From: an uncultured Aquimarina sp.
GTDB lineage: Bacteria > Bacteroidota > Bacteroidia > Flavobacteriales > Flavobacteriaceae
Length of the DNA: 64,000 bases
NCBI GenBank assembly: GCA_947498455.1
Contig: CANMKK010000016.1
Span: 1-64,000, forward strand
Direction: 5' to 3'
Shown here piece by piece: positions 44,594 through 58,789 of this stretch. Each line of letters starts with the position of its first letter. Positions within the stretch are counted from its first letter, which is position 1. The position numbers and the translations under genes are program-made. The notes below the pieces were generated by a model. The model saw nothing but the letters and a program-made list of their open reading frames with translations, was not told where the DNA came from and made no database searches.

Positions 44594-44622
44594 CAAATAT
44601 ATAAATTTATTGGAACATCAAA
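44594..44622 (-). promoter_or_regulatory. trp operon promoter
   Basis: On the minus strand a -33 TTTG (44619-44622) and a -7 TATATTTG (44594-44601) are separated by 17 bases, matching the Bacteroidota sigma-ABfr consensus. The predicted start is near 44588. The whole promoter fits in the 10-40 bases after the yceI stop. Confidence 0.8.
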
Positions 44623-44631
44623 AACAAAAAA

Positions 44632-45207
44632 TTACATTTTTAAATTAACTAATAATTCGAATTCATCACTGATCGTTTTATCACCTAAGTTATCAAAGAA
44701 ACTTCCGGATCCGTACTTGATATCATATTTAGTTCTGTCTACTTTTAGAATAGCTTTAGCTGAATCTCCACTAACAGTAATACTAAAAATTATAGGATTT
44801 GTTTTTCCTTTGATTGTAAGGTCTCCACTAATTTTATATACTCCAGTTGCTTTTTCTGTTTTAGACACTTTTTTTATTACAAGTTTCGCATCTTTATGAT
44901 TATTTGTTCCAAAAAAGTCATCTGAACTTAGGTGTCCTTCTAGTTTTTCTTTTCCTTTTCCTGCTTCGAGATCTGTAACGGCTATAGAGGTCATGTCTAC
45001 AACAAATTCTCCACCACTAAGATTACTGTCGCTAAATGTAAGATGTCCACTAGAAAAATTAAGTGTCCCTGTATGGGAACCAGTTACCTTTTTGCCAGTC
45101 CAACTGATTGAGCTTTCTGATGTTTTAATAGCTTTTTGTTGCGCATATGTAGAAACGGTAGCAACTAATGCTAAGGCTAAGATGAGTGATTTCATTTTGT
45201 TTTTCAT
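44632..45207 (-). CDS. YceI family exported protein, 191 aa
   Basis: A periplasmic lipocalin-like protein that binds isoprenoid-type lipids. A signal peptide (KSLILALALVATVSTYAQ) precedes the YceI pattern: ISWTGKKVTGSHTGTLNF, GGEFVVDMTSI, the LEGHLSSDDFFGTNNHKDAKL motif, YKISGDLTIKGKTNPI and KVDRTKYDIKYGSGSFFDNLGDK. Full length. The gene follows the MarR-type gene by 41 bases in the same direction, and this pairing recurs in flavobacteria (recollection), so YceI is probably under MarR control. Confidence 0.93.
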   Translation of the reverse strand: MKNKMKSLILALALVATVSTYAQQKAIKTSESSISWTGKKVTGSHTGTLNFSSGHLTFSDSNLSGGEFVVDMTSIAVTDLEAGKGKEKLEGHLSSDDFFGTNNHKDAKLVIKKVSKTEKATGVYKISGDLTIKGKTNPIIFSITVSGDSAKAILKVDRTKYDIKYGSGSFFDNLGDKTISDEFELLVNLKM

Positions 45208-45248
45208 AATTTTTAAAATTTAATTGTTGTTTATTTGTGATTGTGTGT

Positions 45249-45701
45249 TTAATCTCTAAGTTTATTCAGAAGTTTATTTAATTGTTCTAATTCTGTTATC
45301 GAAAGGCTTACTGTTATTTCTTTTTCTAAACTATCCATTACATTATTTACTTTATCTAAGAATGAAATACCTTCTTTTGTAATGGTGATTTCTACTTTTC
45401 TTCTATTACTCGGGCAAGTAACTCGGGCCACTAAGTTTTTTTTTTTGAGTTTGTCGACTAAACGAGTGGTGTTACTCATTTTACTGACCATTCTTTCTTG
45501 TATTGTAGATAGGTTTGCTGGTTTTCCGTTTTGACCTTTTAAAATTCTTAAAACATTAAATTGTTGGATAGAAATATCGTATGTTTTTAGTTCTGAGTTT
45601 ATCTTGTCTGTTATCCATTTTTCTGAATATAAAAGATTAATTATTGCCTTTTTGTATATAGGAAATTCGGCTTTAGCTTTTATAATGTCTTCTATATTCA
45701 C
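45249..45701 (-). CDS. MarR family transcriptional regulator, ~150 aa, GTG start
   Basis: A dimeric winged-helix repressor. The DNA-binding helix region is LRILKGQNGKPANLSTIQERMVSKMSNTTRLVDKLKKKNLVARV, and the wing is TCPSNRRKVEITITKEG. The frame is open to a TTG at 45728, but that codon lies within the predicted -7 box (45726-45733), so the GTG at 45701 (VNIEDIIKAKAEF) is the better start. Two tandem TTGTANNTACAA sites overlap the promoter and start, predicting autorepression. The final half lacks obvious ligand residues. The yceI gene follows. Confidence 0.9.
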   Translation of the reverse strand: MNIEDIIKAKAEFPIYKKAIINLLYSEKWITDKINSELKTYDISIQQFNVLRILKGQNGKPANLSTIQERMVSKMSNTTRLVDKLKKKNLVARVTCPSNRRKVEITITKEGISFLDKVNNVMDSLEKEITVSLSITELEQLNKLLNKLRD

Positions 45702-45728
45702 TTGTATGTACAATTGTTGTAGGTACAA
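45702..45728. promoter_or_regulatory. tandem TTGTANNTACAA operator pair for MarR
   Basis: TTGTATGTACAA at 45702-45713 and TTGTAGGTACAA at 45717-45728, centres 15 bases apart, placed between the -7 box and the GTG start. A repeated palindrome in this position is what a MarR autorepressor would bind. Confidence 0.6.
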
Positions 45729-45733
45729 ATGTA
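45726..45733 (-). promoter_or_regulatory. TACATTTG -7 box of marR-yceI
   Basis: Matches TANNTTTG on the minus strand. Predicted start near 45720, about 20 bases before the GTG. A clear -33 element is not evident. Confidence 0.5.
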
Positions 45734-45919
45734 TATTCTTTGTTGTTTAATGATTGATAAACAGGTATTAATTCTTTGTTAAACTTTAAGTCTTGGTCAC
45801 CATTAGTATTATTATTGTTTCGTAGATTAAGGGTAAAAAAACTTAAAGTTTTCTATATGAACCATATAAACCTTGTTAATTTCTTTTTGCGTAATAACGT
45901 GTTTTAATATTTTAGTAAT

Positions 45920-46441
45920 ATGCAGAAATGGAGTTTATATATCGGGATATTATTTTTTTTAGTACAATGTAAAGGAGAGCAGCAATTAACCCTAGATGCC
46001 ACTCAGGTTTTTACTGGTAATGGAGTAGAAATCCCTGTTTACAATTTTGAGAATTTTGAACCCTTGTTAGGGATTAATGATGGAAAAACTAGAATTATTA
46101 ATTTTTGGGCAACTTGGTGTAAACCTTGTGTTGCAGAGTTGCCTTATTTTGAATTGATTAATAGTAAATATCCGGATAAAGATGTTGAGGTTATTTTGGT
46201 GAGTTTAGATTTGCCTAATCAGGTAGAGTCTAAATTGATGCCTTTTCTTCAAAGGCAAAGAATTGAGAGTACTGTAATTTTGTTAGATGATCCGGATGCG
46301 GATAGTTGGATTTCTAAGGTAAATAAAAATTGGTCGGGTTCAATTCCGGCTACCATTATATATAAAGGAAACTCAACTAATTTTTATGAGCGATCTTTTA
46401 CGTATAATGAATTGGAAAAAGAGTTGAAAAAAATTTTATAG
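45920..46441 (+). CDS. TlpA-like thioredoxin-fold lipoprotein, 173 aa
   Basis: A periplasmic thiol-disulfide protein held by a lipid anchor at Cys17 (IGILFFLVQCKGE). The active site is WATWC67-K-P-C70, with the family cis-proline in SGSIPATIIY. The fold elements (TRIINFWATWCKPCVAELPYF, VEVILVSLD) match TlpA/ResA proteins that reduce cytochrome c or other exported thiols. No cytochrome maturation gene is beside it. A second thioredoxin-fold gene follows by 48 bases, so the two may be a redox operon. Confidence 0.9.
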   Translation: MQKWSLYIGILFFLVQCKGEQQLTLDATQVFTGNGVEIPVYNFENFEPLLGINDGKTRIINFWATWCKPCVAELPYFELINSKYPDKDVEVILVSLDLPNQVESKLMPFLQRQRIESTVILLDDPDADSWISKVNKNWSGSIPATIIYKGNSTNFYERSFTYNELEKELKKIL

Positions 46442-46489
46442 CTATATAACATAAGAAAGGATTAGGAAAACTTCTTTAAATACTAACAA

Positions 46490-47116
46490 ATGAAAACATT
46501 AAAAATTTTAGTAGGAATTGCCTTGGTAATTGCGGTCAGTGCTTTTGCTTATGATAGGGTTACCATCTCTAAGTATGATGAAGGATATACTATCGGCGAT
46601 GTGGCAACTGATTTTGAGCTTAAAAATGTTAATGATAAAATAGTATCTCTTAGTGATTTTAAAGATGCTAAAGGATATGTCGTAATTTTTACCTGCAACC
46701 ACTGCCCATATTCGGTTGCTTACGAAGATAGGATTATTGCTCTTCATGATAAGTTTGCTCCCCAAGGTTATCCTGTAATTGCAATTAATCCTAATAACCC
46801 AAAGGCATATCCTACGGATAGTTTTGATAATATGAAAGTAAGAGCAAAGGAAAAAGGATTTACATTTCCTTATTTGTTTGATGATGGACAAAAGATATAT
46901 CCTCAGTATGGTGCAAAAAAAACTCCACATGTTTATATTCTCGAAAAAACCTCTAAAGGGAATATCGTGAGATATATAGGGGCGATTGATAATAATTATA
47001 AGGATACATTATCTGCTGATAAAAAGTATGTAGAAGATGCAATCAATGCTTTACTCAAAGGAAAAAAAGTTCCTAAGGAAGTAACAAAAGCTATTGGTTG
47101 TAGTATAAAAGCATAA
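46490..47116 (+). CDS. exported redoxin/AhpC-TSA-like protein, 208 aa
   Basis: An N-terminal hydrophobic signal or anchor (TLKILVGIALVIAVSAFAY) precedes a redoxin domain: YTIGDVATDFELKNVNDKIVSL, then GYVVIFTC69-N-H-C72-PYS, and KKTPHVYILEK with the cis-proline. The CNHC site and the PNNPKAYPTDSFDNMKVRAKE loop are typical of a widespread family of unassigned periplasmic thioredoxins. The active site is complete. It is co-directional with the TlpA-like gene; no terminator was seen between them. Confidence 0.88.
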   Translation: MKTLKILVGIALVIAVSAFAYDRVTISKYDEGYTIGDVATDFELKNVNDKIVSLSDFKDAKGYVVIFTCNHCPYSVAYEDRIIALHDKFAPQGYPVIAINPNNPKAYPTDSFDNMKVRAKEKGFTFPYLFDDGQKIYPQYGAKKTPHVYILEKTSKGNIVRYIGAIDNNYKDTLSADKKYVEDAINALLKGKKVPKEVTKAIGCSIKA

Positions 47117-47181
47117 AGAATATCTATTCCTTCATTTTTTAATATCAATAAGCAAGAATAGTTTAATTGATATAGGACTCT

Positions 47182-47189
47182 TATATTTG
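47182..47189 (+). promoter_or_regulatory. TATATTTG -7 box
   Basis: Exact TANNTTTG, 40 bases before the ATG of the rhodanese gene at 47229. The -33 element is weak. Confidence 0.45.
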
Positions 47190-47228
47190 TTGGGATTAAA
47201 ATAAATTAAATTTAAATACTAAAATTAA

Positions 47229-47543
47229 ATGGCTGAGGATATTACACAAGAAGAATGGGAAGATCTTATTGCTAAAGACGATAAGGCAGTAATTCTAGAT
47301 GTAAGAACAGAAGAAGAAGTAGAAGATGGTTATATTCCTAATATGATCAATATAGATATTCGTTTGGGACAAGGTTTTCTGGATGAGATAAATAAATTAG
47401 ATACTTCTAAGAATTACTATGTTTATTGTCGTTCTGGAGCGCGTAGTGCACAGGCCTGTACGTTGATGGGGCAAATGGGATTTGATACTACTTATAATCT
47501 TATAGGAGGATTCATGAACTGGGATGGTGAGGTAGTTGAGTAA
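47229..47543 (+). CDS. cytosolic rhodanese-like protein, 104 aa
   Basis: A single rhodanese domain: VILDVRTEEEVEDGYIPNMINIDI with the conserved D-V-R and I-P-x-A-like turn, and the active loop YVYCRSGARSAQA with the catalytic cysteine. No signal peptide, so it acts in the cytoplasm on sulfane sulfur or thiol trafficking. Full length for the single-domain class. The lipoprotein rhodanese lies ~180 bases further on, giving a cytosolic and an envelope version side by side behind two thioredoxin-fold genes. Confidence 0.9.
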   Translation: MAEDITQEEWEDLIAKDDKAVILDVRTEEEVEDGYIPNMINIDIRLGQGFLDEINKLDTSKNYYVYCRSGARSAQACTLMGQMGFDTTYNLIGGFMNWDGEVVE

Positions 47544-47721
47544 CACAATGGATCTGATTACTCAGGCTTAGCAATTAGATTGGATTTGTAGAATGTATAT
47601 TACTTCTTTGGTATATAGAAGGTTAGTTTTGCAGATTCTGAAATAATTTTTGATTGGTATAATCAAGAACAGATTATGATGATAATATACGTTAATAAAA
47701 ATGTTCAGTGCGCTAAAATAT

Positions 47722-48117
47722 ATGAAAGCTAAATCATTACTACTTGTTTTATCATTTTCATTAGTTGTCTTTAATTGCAAACAAGCTAAAGTAGAATCTT
47801 CTGTAGAACTAATAACGGTAGAAGAAATGGATTCTTTGCTTAAAGTAGGAGAGGTGAAACTTATTGATATACGTACGCCAGAAGAATATAACGGAGGCTA
47901 TATCGAAGGAGCAATAAATATTGACTTTAGTGATAAGAATTTCGAAAATCTTATTTCAAAAGTGGATAGAACTAAGCCTATAGCCATATATTGTGGTCGT
48001 GGAGGTAGAAGTGATAGATGTTCTGCTTATATGAAAAAAGCCGGGTTTGTAAAAATATATGATCTTGATGGAGGTATTACGGAATGGAAATTCAAAGGAA
48101 ATCCTGTTGTTAAATAA
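47722..48117 (+). CDS. rhodanese-like lipoprotein, ~131 aa
   Basis: The frame is open from 47701, but the seven residues before the ATG at 47722 (MFSALKY) precede a perfect lipoprotein signal, MKAKSLLLVLSFSLVVFNC, so the internal ATG is preferred. The mature domain shows VKLIDIRTPEEYNGGYIEGAINID and the active loop IAIYCGRGGRSDRCSAYM, with the catalytic Cys present. It ends GGITEWKFKGNPVV as rhodaneses do. It probably handles sulfane sulfur or thiols on the periplasmic side. Confidence 0.88.
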   Translation: MKAKSLLLVLSFSLVVFNCKQAKVESSVELITVEEMDSLLKVGEVKLIDIRTPEEYNGGYIEGAINIDFSDKNFENLISKVDRTKPIAIYCGRGGRSDRCSAYMKKAGFVKIYDLDGGITEWKFKGNPVVK

Positions 48118-48123
48118 CTAATC

Positions 48124-48167
48124 ATTAGTATCCAAAACTTCTGAATCAAGATTGCTATACTTCGACT
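48124..48167. repeat. dispersed repeat R4, copy 1
   Basis: TTAGTATCCAAAACTTCTGA through GATTGCTATACTTCGACT recurs in inverted orientation at 61103-61146 with a few mismatches. Confidence 0.75.
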
Positions 48168-48456
48168 AGGCTCAATAACTACACTACTAGAAACAAGAGT
48201 CAAGACAAAATGAATATCATGATAGTATAATTTCAATTTGCAATTTTTTTTTGGATTACTTTAAAAATAGTAGTGAAATACTAAATTTTACGAAATTATC
48301 TTTTTTACATCAAGTGAGACAGACCTATCAGACTCTAAAAATGACCTGAAATTTACTGATTATTAATATGTTGAAAATTGAAATCAGATTTCAATAATAA
48401 CTTGAATGTATACTTTCGTGTAGTTGTGGTAATTAATAAAAAAATGATTGTATAGA

Positions 48457-48488
48457 AAAGGAGCTGCTGTTTTAAGCAGCTCCTTTTT
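48457..48488 (+). terminator. strong hairpin terminator without an adjacent gene
   Basis: AAAGGAGCTGCT and AGCAGCTCCTTTT form a 12-bp stem, loop GTTTTA, then a T run. It lies ~340 bases after the last rhodanese stop, so it either ends a long 3' UTR or a small RNA that starts near 48400 (GTATACTTTCG is a weak -7-like site). Confidence 0.8.
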
Positions 48489-48564
48489 TATATGGCTAGT
48501 TGTTGTTGGGTTGTAATACCGTTTCTCAATTTTATACAGATGAAAATCACTTGTTTTATCTGTC

Positions 48565-48750
48565 ATACGATTTATGGATAAGAAATTCGTATAAGGCGTT
48601 TGAATTATTTTGAACTAGATTAAGGCATAAAATTAAAGAATAGCCACTTGTGCTGAGCTACGCCGAAGTATAGCTATTGTTGAATTTTATAACGCAGATA
48701 TAGTGCAAAAGAAACGAACTATATGCGAAAGTTTTATGCGTAAATAGTAT
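48565..48750. repeat. dispersed palindromic repeat R3, inverted full copy
   Basis: ATACGATTTATGGATAAGAA to TTTATGCGTAAATAGTAT; the reverse complement of the copy at 16209-16394 with scattered changes. Confidence 0.8.
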
Positions 48751-48776
48751 CAATACTATTTTTCGTTTTTTTTTAT

Positions 48777-48844
48777 ATAAAAAAAAGCTACTCAAAAATC
48801 GATAAGAAGTTTTTTAAGGACTTATTATTATTTTTTGAGTAGCT
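48777..48844 (-). terminator. terminator of the metzincin protease gene
   Basis: AGCTACTCAAAAA pairs with TTTTTGAGTAGCT, with an inner pairing around AATAAGTCCTT and the complementary AAGAAGTT region. On the minus strand a run of T follows the stem. It is 31 bases beyond the stop at 48875. Confidence 0.75.
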
Positions 48845-48874
48845 AATATGTATTTACTTAATTAAGGGAAAAAA

Positions 48875-51800
48875 TTAATTGCTAGCTTTTACTATTGCAA
48901 TTACTTCGTTTTTACCACTTAATTGTTCAGTTTTTATATAGTAGTTTCCAACTGGGAATTCTCTACCGAAAGATACAATTCCTGGATTCTTATCAGAAGG
49001 GTATCTCTTGTTATATACTTCTTGCCCCAATACGTTATAAACACGCATTGTAAAAGCTTCATTTCCAATACTAGAAACATCAACATTTATAGTACTATTA
49101 AAAGGGTTAGGAAATGCTACCAAACTATTTTCTCCAATTTTTATTCCAGTAGCAATTTCGGCACCATTGCTTCTAGAAGTAGTAAGGCTTTGACCAGCAG
49201 TAGTATTGTATGCATAGTCTAAGATTGTATATGAAGTTCCATCATTGGCTATTGTGGCATAGAACCAACCATAATGTGTTGCTTCATTAATCTTAAAGTT
49301 AAAACCGATATAACCAGATTTTCCGTTCCAATCTGTATAAGAAGATGAGCTTACAACAAAACTGTTGCTGTTTGCTACAAAGTTACTTGAAGCTCCTACC
49401 TGTACTCCTTCACCTAATAAAGTTATATTGCTAGATGTTCCTTCACAAACAACATCTTTACCATAGGTTACAAGTCTTAATGTATTACCTGAATACCAAG
49501 GTCCAAACCATTTTTCATCTCCTGATTCTATGCGGAATGGTAACCAAGTAGTTGAAGAATTTACAGTTTTATCATCTATATCCACATACACTACAGTCCC
49601 ATTATTAGAACAGGGCTCGCAATCAGGACCACCACAATCTACACCTGTCTCATTTCCATTTTGGATACCATCGGTACAGGTTGAATCTGTTGTACAAGGT
49701 TCGCAATCAGAACCACCACAATCTATTCCAGTCTCATTTCCGTTTTGTATACCATCATTACAAGTAGGTGCTGTTCCAGTTCCTATTGATACTGTATAAT
49801 CTTCTACCTCACCATATGTAAAGGATTCACAAGGAGTTGGTATTCCATTGTATTTCATGGATACTCTCATACGTGTATTACCATTTGTAGCAGTACCCGG
49901 AACTGTAAAGCTTCCACTTACTGATGTGTCTTTTGATGCGGTCTTTGTCCATACTTGTTCTCCGCTATCTGCAAAATCACCATCTTGGTTATAATCAATC
50001 CATACGCTATAAGCTTCGTCATATACAGTACCTGTCCATGTTGGTGTAATAGTTATTGTATTAGAAACTCCTTTTGATAATGAAGTTGATATAGTAGTGT
50101 AATCTCCATATCCACCACTAGAGCCTGTTGATGCATTATTGATAGATCCTAGTTGTACATTACTAATATACTCATCAGAGATGCTTTGTCCATTAGAGTT
50201 ACAATATGTGGTAGTACCTGTATCATCTAAGGTTGTAGCTGTGGTAGTGTTACTAAAACCAGATACGTTACCTGCGGCATCCTTAGCTTTCACTCTAAAC
50301 TCATATGCAGTGTTTGCAGTTAATCCTGTAACATTATAAGATGCACTAGTTGCAGTACCAATTACATTATTTCCTTGATATACATCATATCCTGTAACAC
50401 CTACATTATCAGTCGAGGCGGTCCAAGAAAGAGATAGTGTTGTTTGAGCTATATTAGAAGCGGTCAATCCAGAAGGGTTAGAAGGAGCTTGTGTATCATC
50501 TCCTCCTCCTCCTTTAGGATATTTACCAGAGATAGTGAAATTACCGATAGATCCATAGTCAGAATATCCCACACTAGGATTAGCACCATCTCCAACTCCA
50601 TCTACTTCTATATAATATGTTCCGCTTTCAACATTTGTGTTTATTGATGCGCTTAAATTTGAAGATGGATCAGAAGATGCTACTTCTTGACCACTACTAT
50701 TTAGTAATCTAGCCTTAATATTTAAACTTGGATAGTGTATATGCGTATCAATCGCAAATTCAATATTTCCACCTGAGGTCGAAAATGAAAATACATCCTT
50801 ATCCGAAGCTCTTTCAATAAGACCTCCGTTGCTTGATGCTGAAACATTACCACTTGCATCCGAAACTATTTGTGTAGCACTACTTGTTCCGTTACCGTGA
50901 TCATCTGTCTTATAGCCAAATCCATTTGTGGAATTACCAATAATAGCTAAATCATCTTCAGTATTATTAGCATTACTATATTCTCCTTTACTCCAGTGCC
51001 CAATATCTTGGTGGGTACTATAGCTAGTTCCCATAATAGGTGCCCAACCGTTATGACCTCTATAATATTCAACTCCTGGTTGTCCGTCGTGTCGTAATCC
51101 AAAAGTGTGTCCTATTTCATGAGATCCTGTTTCTCCAGCTGTTCTATCACCTGTATTGAATACCCAAGTAGGGTTGTTACTATTAGAGCTAAAAGAATTA
51201 AGAAAAGCTACCCCACCAGTATTAGGAGCAGCGGTATCTGTAGGAGTAAAAATCGCCATAATTCTTCTATTATTAGCAACTGCGTCAAATACAGCTCTTC
51301 TTGTAGTAACATTAACCTTAAATGGAGAAAGGTCTTCTGCTATATTTCTCCATATCTGAGTAATGGTTTGATCACTAAACCCAGATGATTGGGCGTTTAT
51401 AGTAGCACCACCAGCCCATCCTGTTCCAGAAACTACTTCTCCATCAAAATCTAAATAGACTACGTGTGCAGCTCCAGGTAGACTTTCCAGTTGTGGAGCA
51501 ACCTTAGAGTATGTGTCATTAGATATATCTCTTAGAGGTGCTGTTTTTTGCTTATGTACGTGTTTATCTACACATATATGATCATGGATGTTTTCTTCCT
51601 GAATTATTACTTCATTTTTATCGTTTGTCCAGATTTTATATGCCTTCTTTTGTTCTTGGAAAATGATTTTACCATTTATCTTACCATTTTCCTTAGCAAT
51701 ATCAAATATTGGAAGCAACTCTGTAGATTTGTTATCACTCGTAACATTTCCGATAATCCGATATCCATCATAGTCACCATTTTTTACATTAATTTTCAAG

Positions 51801-52021
51801 GTGTGCTCTTCCGTTTTGGAAAATTGAATTTTAAACACATCAGAATCGCCTGAACGTTGTTCGTCGAAAGCTTGAGTGGAAAAATAGTCTTCATTACCAA
51901 GAACTACTGGACTATTTTGTGCATAAGTAAATGCACTAATCAATAAAGCACTAAGAATAAATACTTTTTTAAACAGGGAAGTAAACCCTAACTTTTTGTG
52001 GGTTGTCTTTTTAGAATACAT
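48875..52021 (-). CDS. T9SS-secreted metzincin-type metalloprotease, 1048 aa
   Basis: Export signal at 17-34 (VFILSALLISAFTYAQ). The protease domain (~180-380) has the zinc site H301-E-I-G-H305-TFGLRH311-D and a Met-turn at IM330-GTSY, the metzincin layout. Then come a PPC-like beta domain (~400-510), an Fn3 domain (~515-610, PSNPSGLTASNIAQTTLSLS), a GEVEDYTV-type domain (~620-760), two Cys-rich copies of NDGIQNGNETGxDCGG with four cysteines each, an unassigned beta domain, and a C-terminal T9SS sorting domain (FPNPFNSTINVDVSS to the end). It is secreted or cell-surface attached and probably degrades proteins for nutrition. Monocistronic. 52022-52525 is gene-free. Confidence 0.93.
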   Translation of the reverse strand: MYSKKTTHKKLGFTSLFKKVFILSALLISAFTYAQNSPVVLGNEDYFSTQAFDEQRSGDSDVFKIQFSKTEEHTLKINVKNGDYDGYRIIGNVTSDNKSTELLPIFDIAKENGKINGKIIFQEQKKAYKIWTNDKNEVIIQEENIHDHICVDKHVHKQKTAPLRDISNDTYSKVAPQLESLPGAAHVVYLDFDGEVVSGTGWAGGATINAQSSGFSDQTITQIWRNIAEDLSPFKVNVTTRRAVFDAVANNRRIMAIFTPTDTAAPNTGGVAFLNSFSSNSNNPTWVFNTGDRTAGETGSHEIGHTFGLRHDGQPGVEYYRGHNGWAPIMGTSYSTHQDIGHWSKGEYSNANNTEDDLAIIGNSTNGFGYKTDDHGNGTSSATQIVSDASGNVSASSNGGLIERASDKDVFSFSTSGGNIEFAIDTHIHYPSLNIKARLLNSSGQEVASSDPSSNLSASINTNVESGTYYIEVDGVGDGANPSVGYSDYGSIGNFTISGKYPKGGGGDDTQAPSNPSGLTASNIAQTTLSLSWTASTDNVGVTGYDVYQGNNVIGTATSASYNVTGLTANTAYEFRVKAKDAAGNVSGFSNTTTATTLDDTGTTTYCNSNGQSISDEYISNVQLGSINNASTGSSGGYGDYTTISTSLSKGVSNTITITPTWTGTVYDEAYSVWIDYNQDGDFADSGEQVWTKTASKDTSVSGSFTVPGTATNGNTRMRVSMKYNGIPTPCESFTYGEVEDYTVSIGTGTAPTCNDGIQNGNETGIDCGGSDCEPCTTDSTCTDGIQNGNETGVDCGGPDCEPCSNNGTVVYVDIDDKTVNSSTTWLPFRIESGDEKWFGPWYSGNTLRLVTYGKDVVCEGTSSNITLLGEGVQVGASSNFVANSNSFVVSSSSYTDWNGKSGYIGFNFKINEATHYGWFYATIANDGTSYTILDYAYNTTAGQSLTTSRSNGAEIATGIKIGENSLVAFPNPFNSTINVDVSSIGNEAFTMRVYNVLGQEVYNKRYPSDKNPGIVSFGREFPVGNYYIKTEQLSGKNEVIAIVKASN

Positions 52022-52525
52022 TATTTAAGAGTTTGCGTTATGATCATTAATATCAAATCAATATTAATAATCCTTATTAGTTGATACTAAGGTACTAATA
52101 AAATTAAACTGAATATTAGTTGTATATTATCATTATGTGATACTATATTGATATATGTGGATCTTTTTCGTGTTTTTAAATAGCTGTTTACCAGTGCTTA
52201 AGGATTGGTGTTTAGAATTCGTAATGGTTGAGTTAGAATTCGTAGCGACAGATACTCTTATTTCTTGCTGTAGAATATTAGATTTTTTACATTTTATGTA
52301 TAATTACTAGGAGATGAGATTGTATACAGGAAGCAATAGGTCACGTAATACCAGTTTTAATTACTATGATAATATTAATTAAGGTTTAAAAGATATTATT
52401 ATGTTCATACATTTTAAACTTAAAGTCTACCACTCTATTTTTTCGGAAGCCTTTGTGATCGCCTTCTAAAAAATGAAGTTATCAAGTATAATAAATTGTT
52501 TTTTATAATGAACTACTATATCTTT

Positions 52526-58713
<6,188 letters not shown>

Positions 58714-58789
58714 TTGTAATGTACTTTATAATAGAAATCTTAACTTTTATCTCAAGTATAAATGGTGAAGCAAGTTCAATATTTTATAT

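Noticed and set aside
45702..45728. TTG start for the MarR protein
   Set aside because: The TTG overlaps the predicted -7 box, while the GTG at 45701 fits family length and the promoter.
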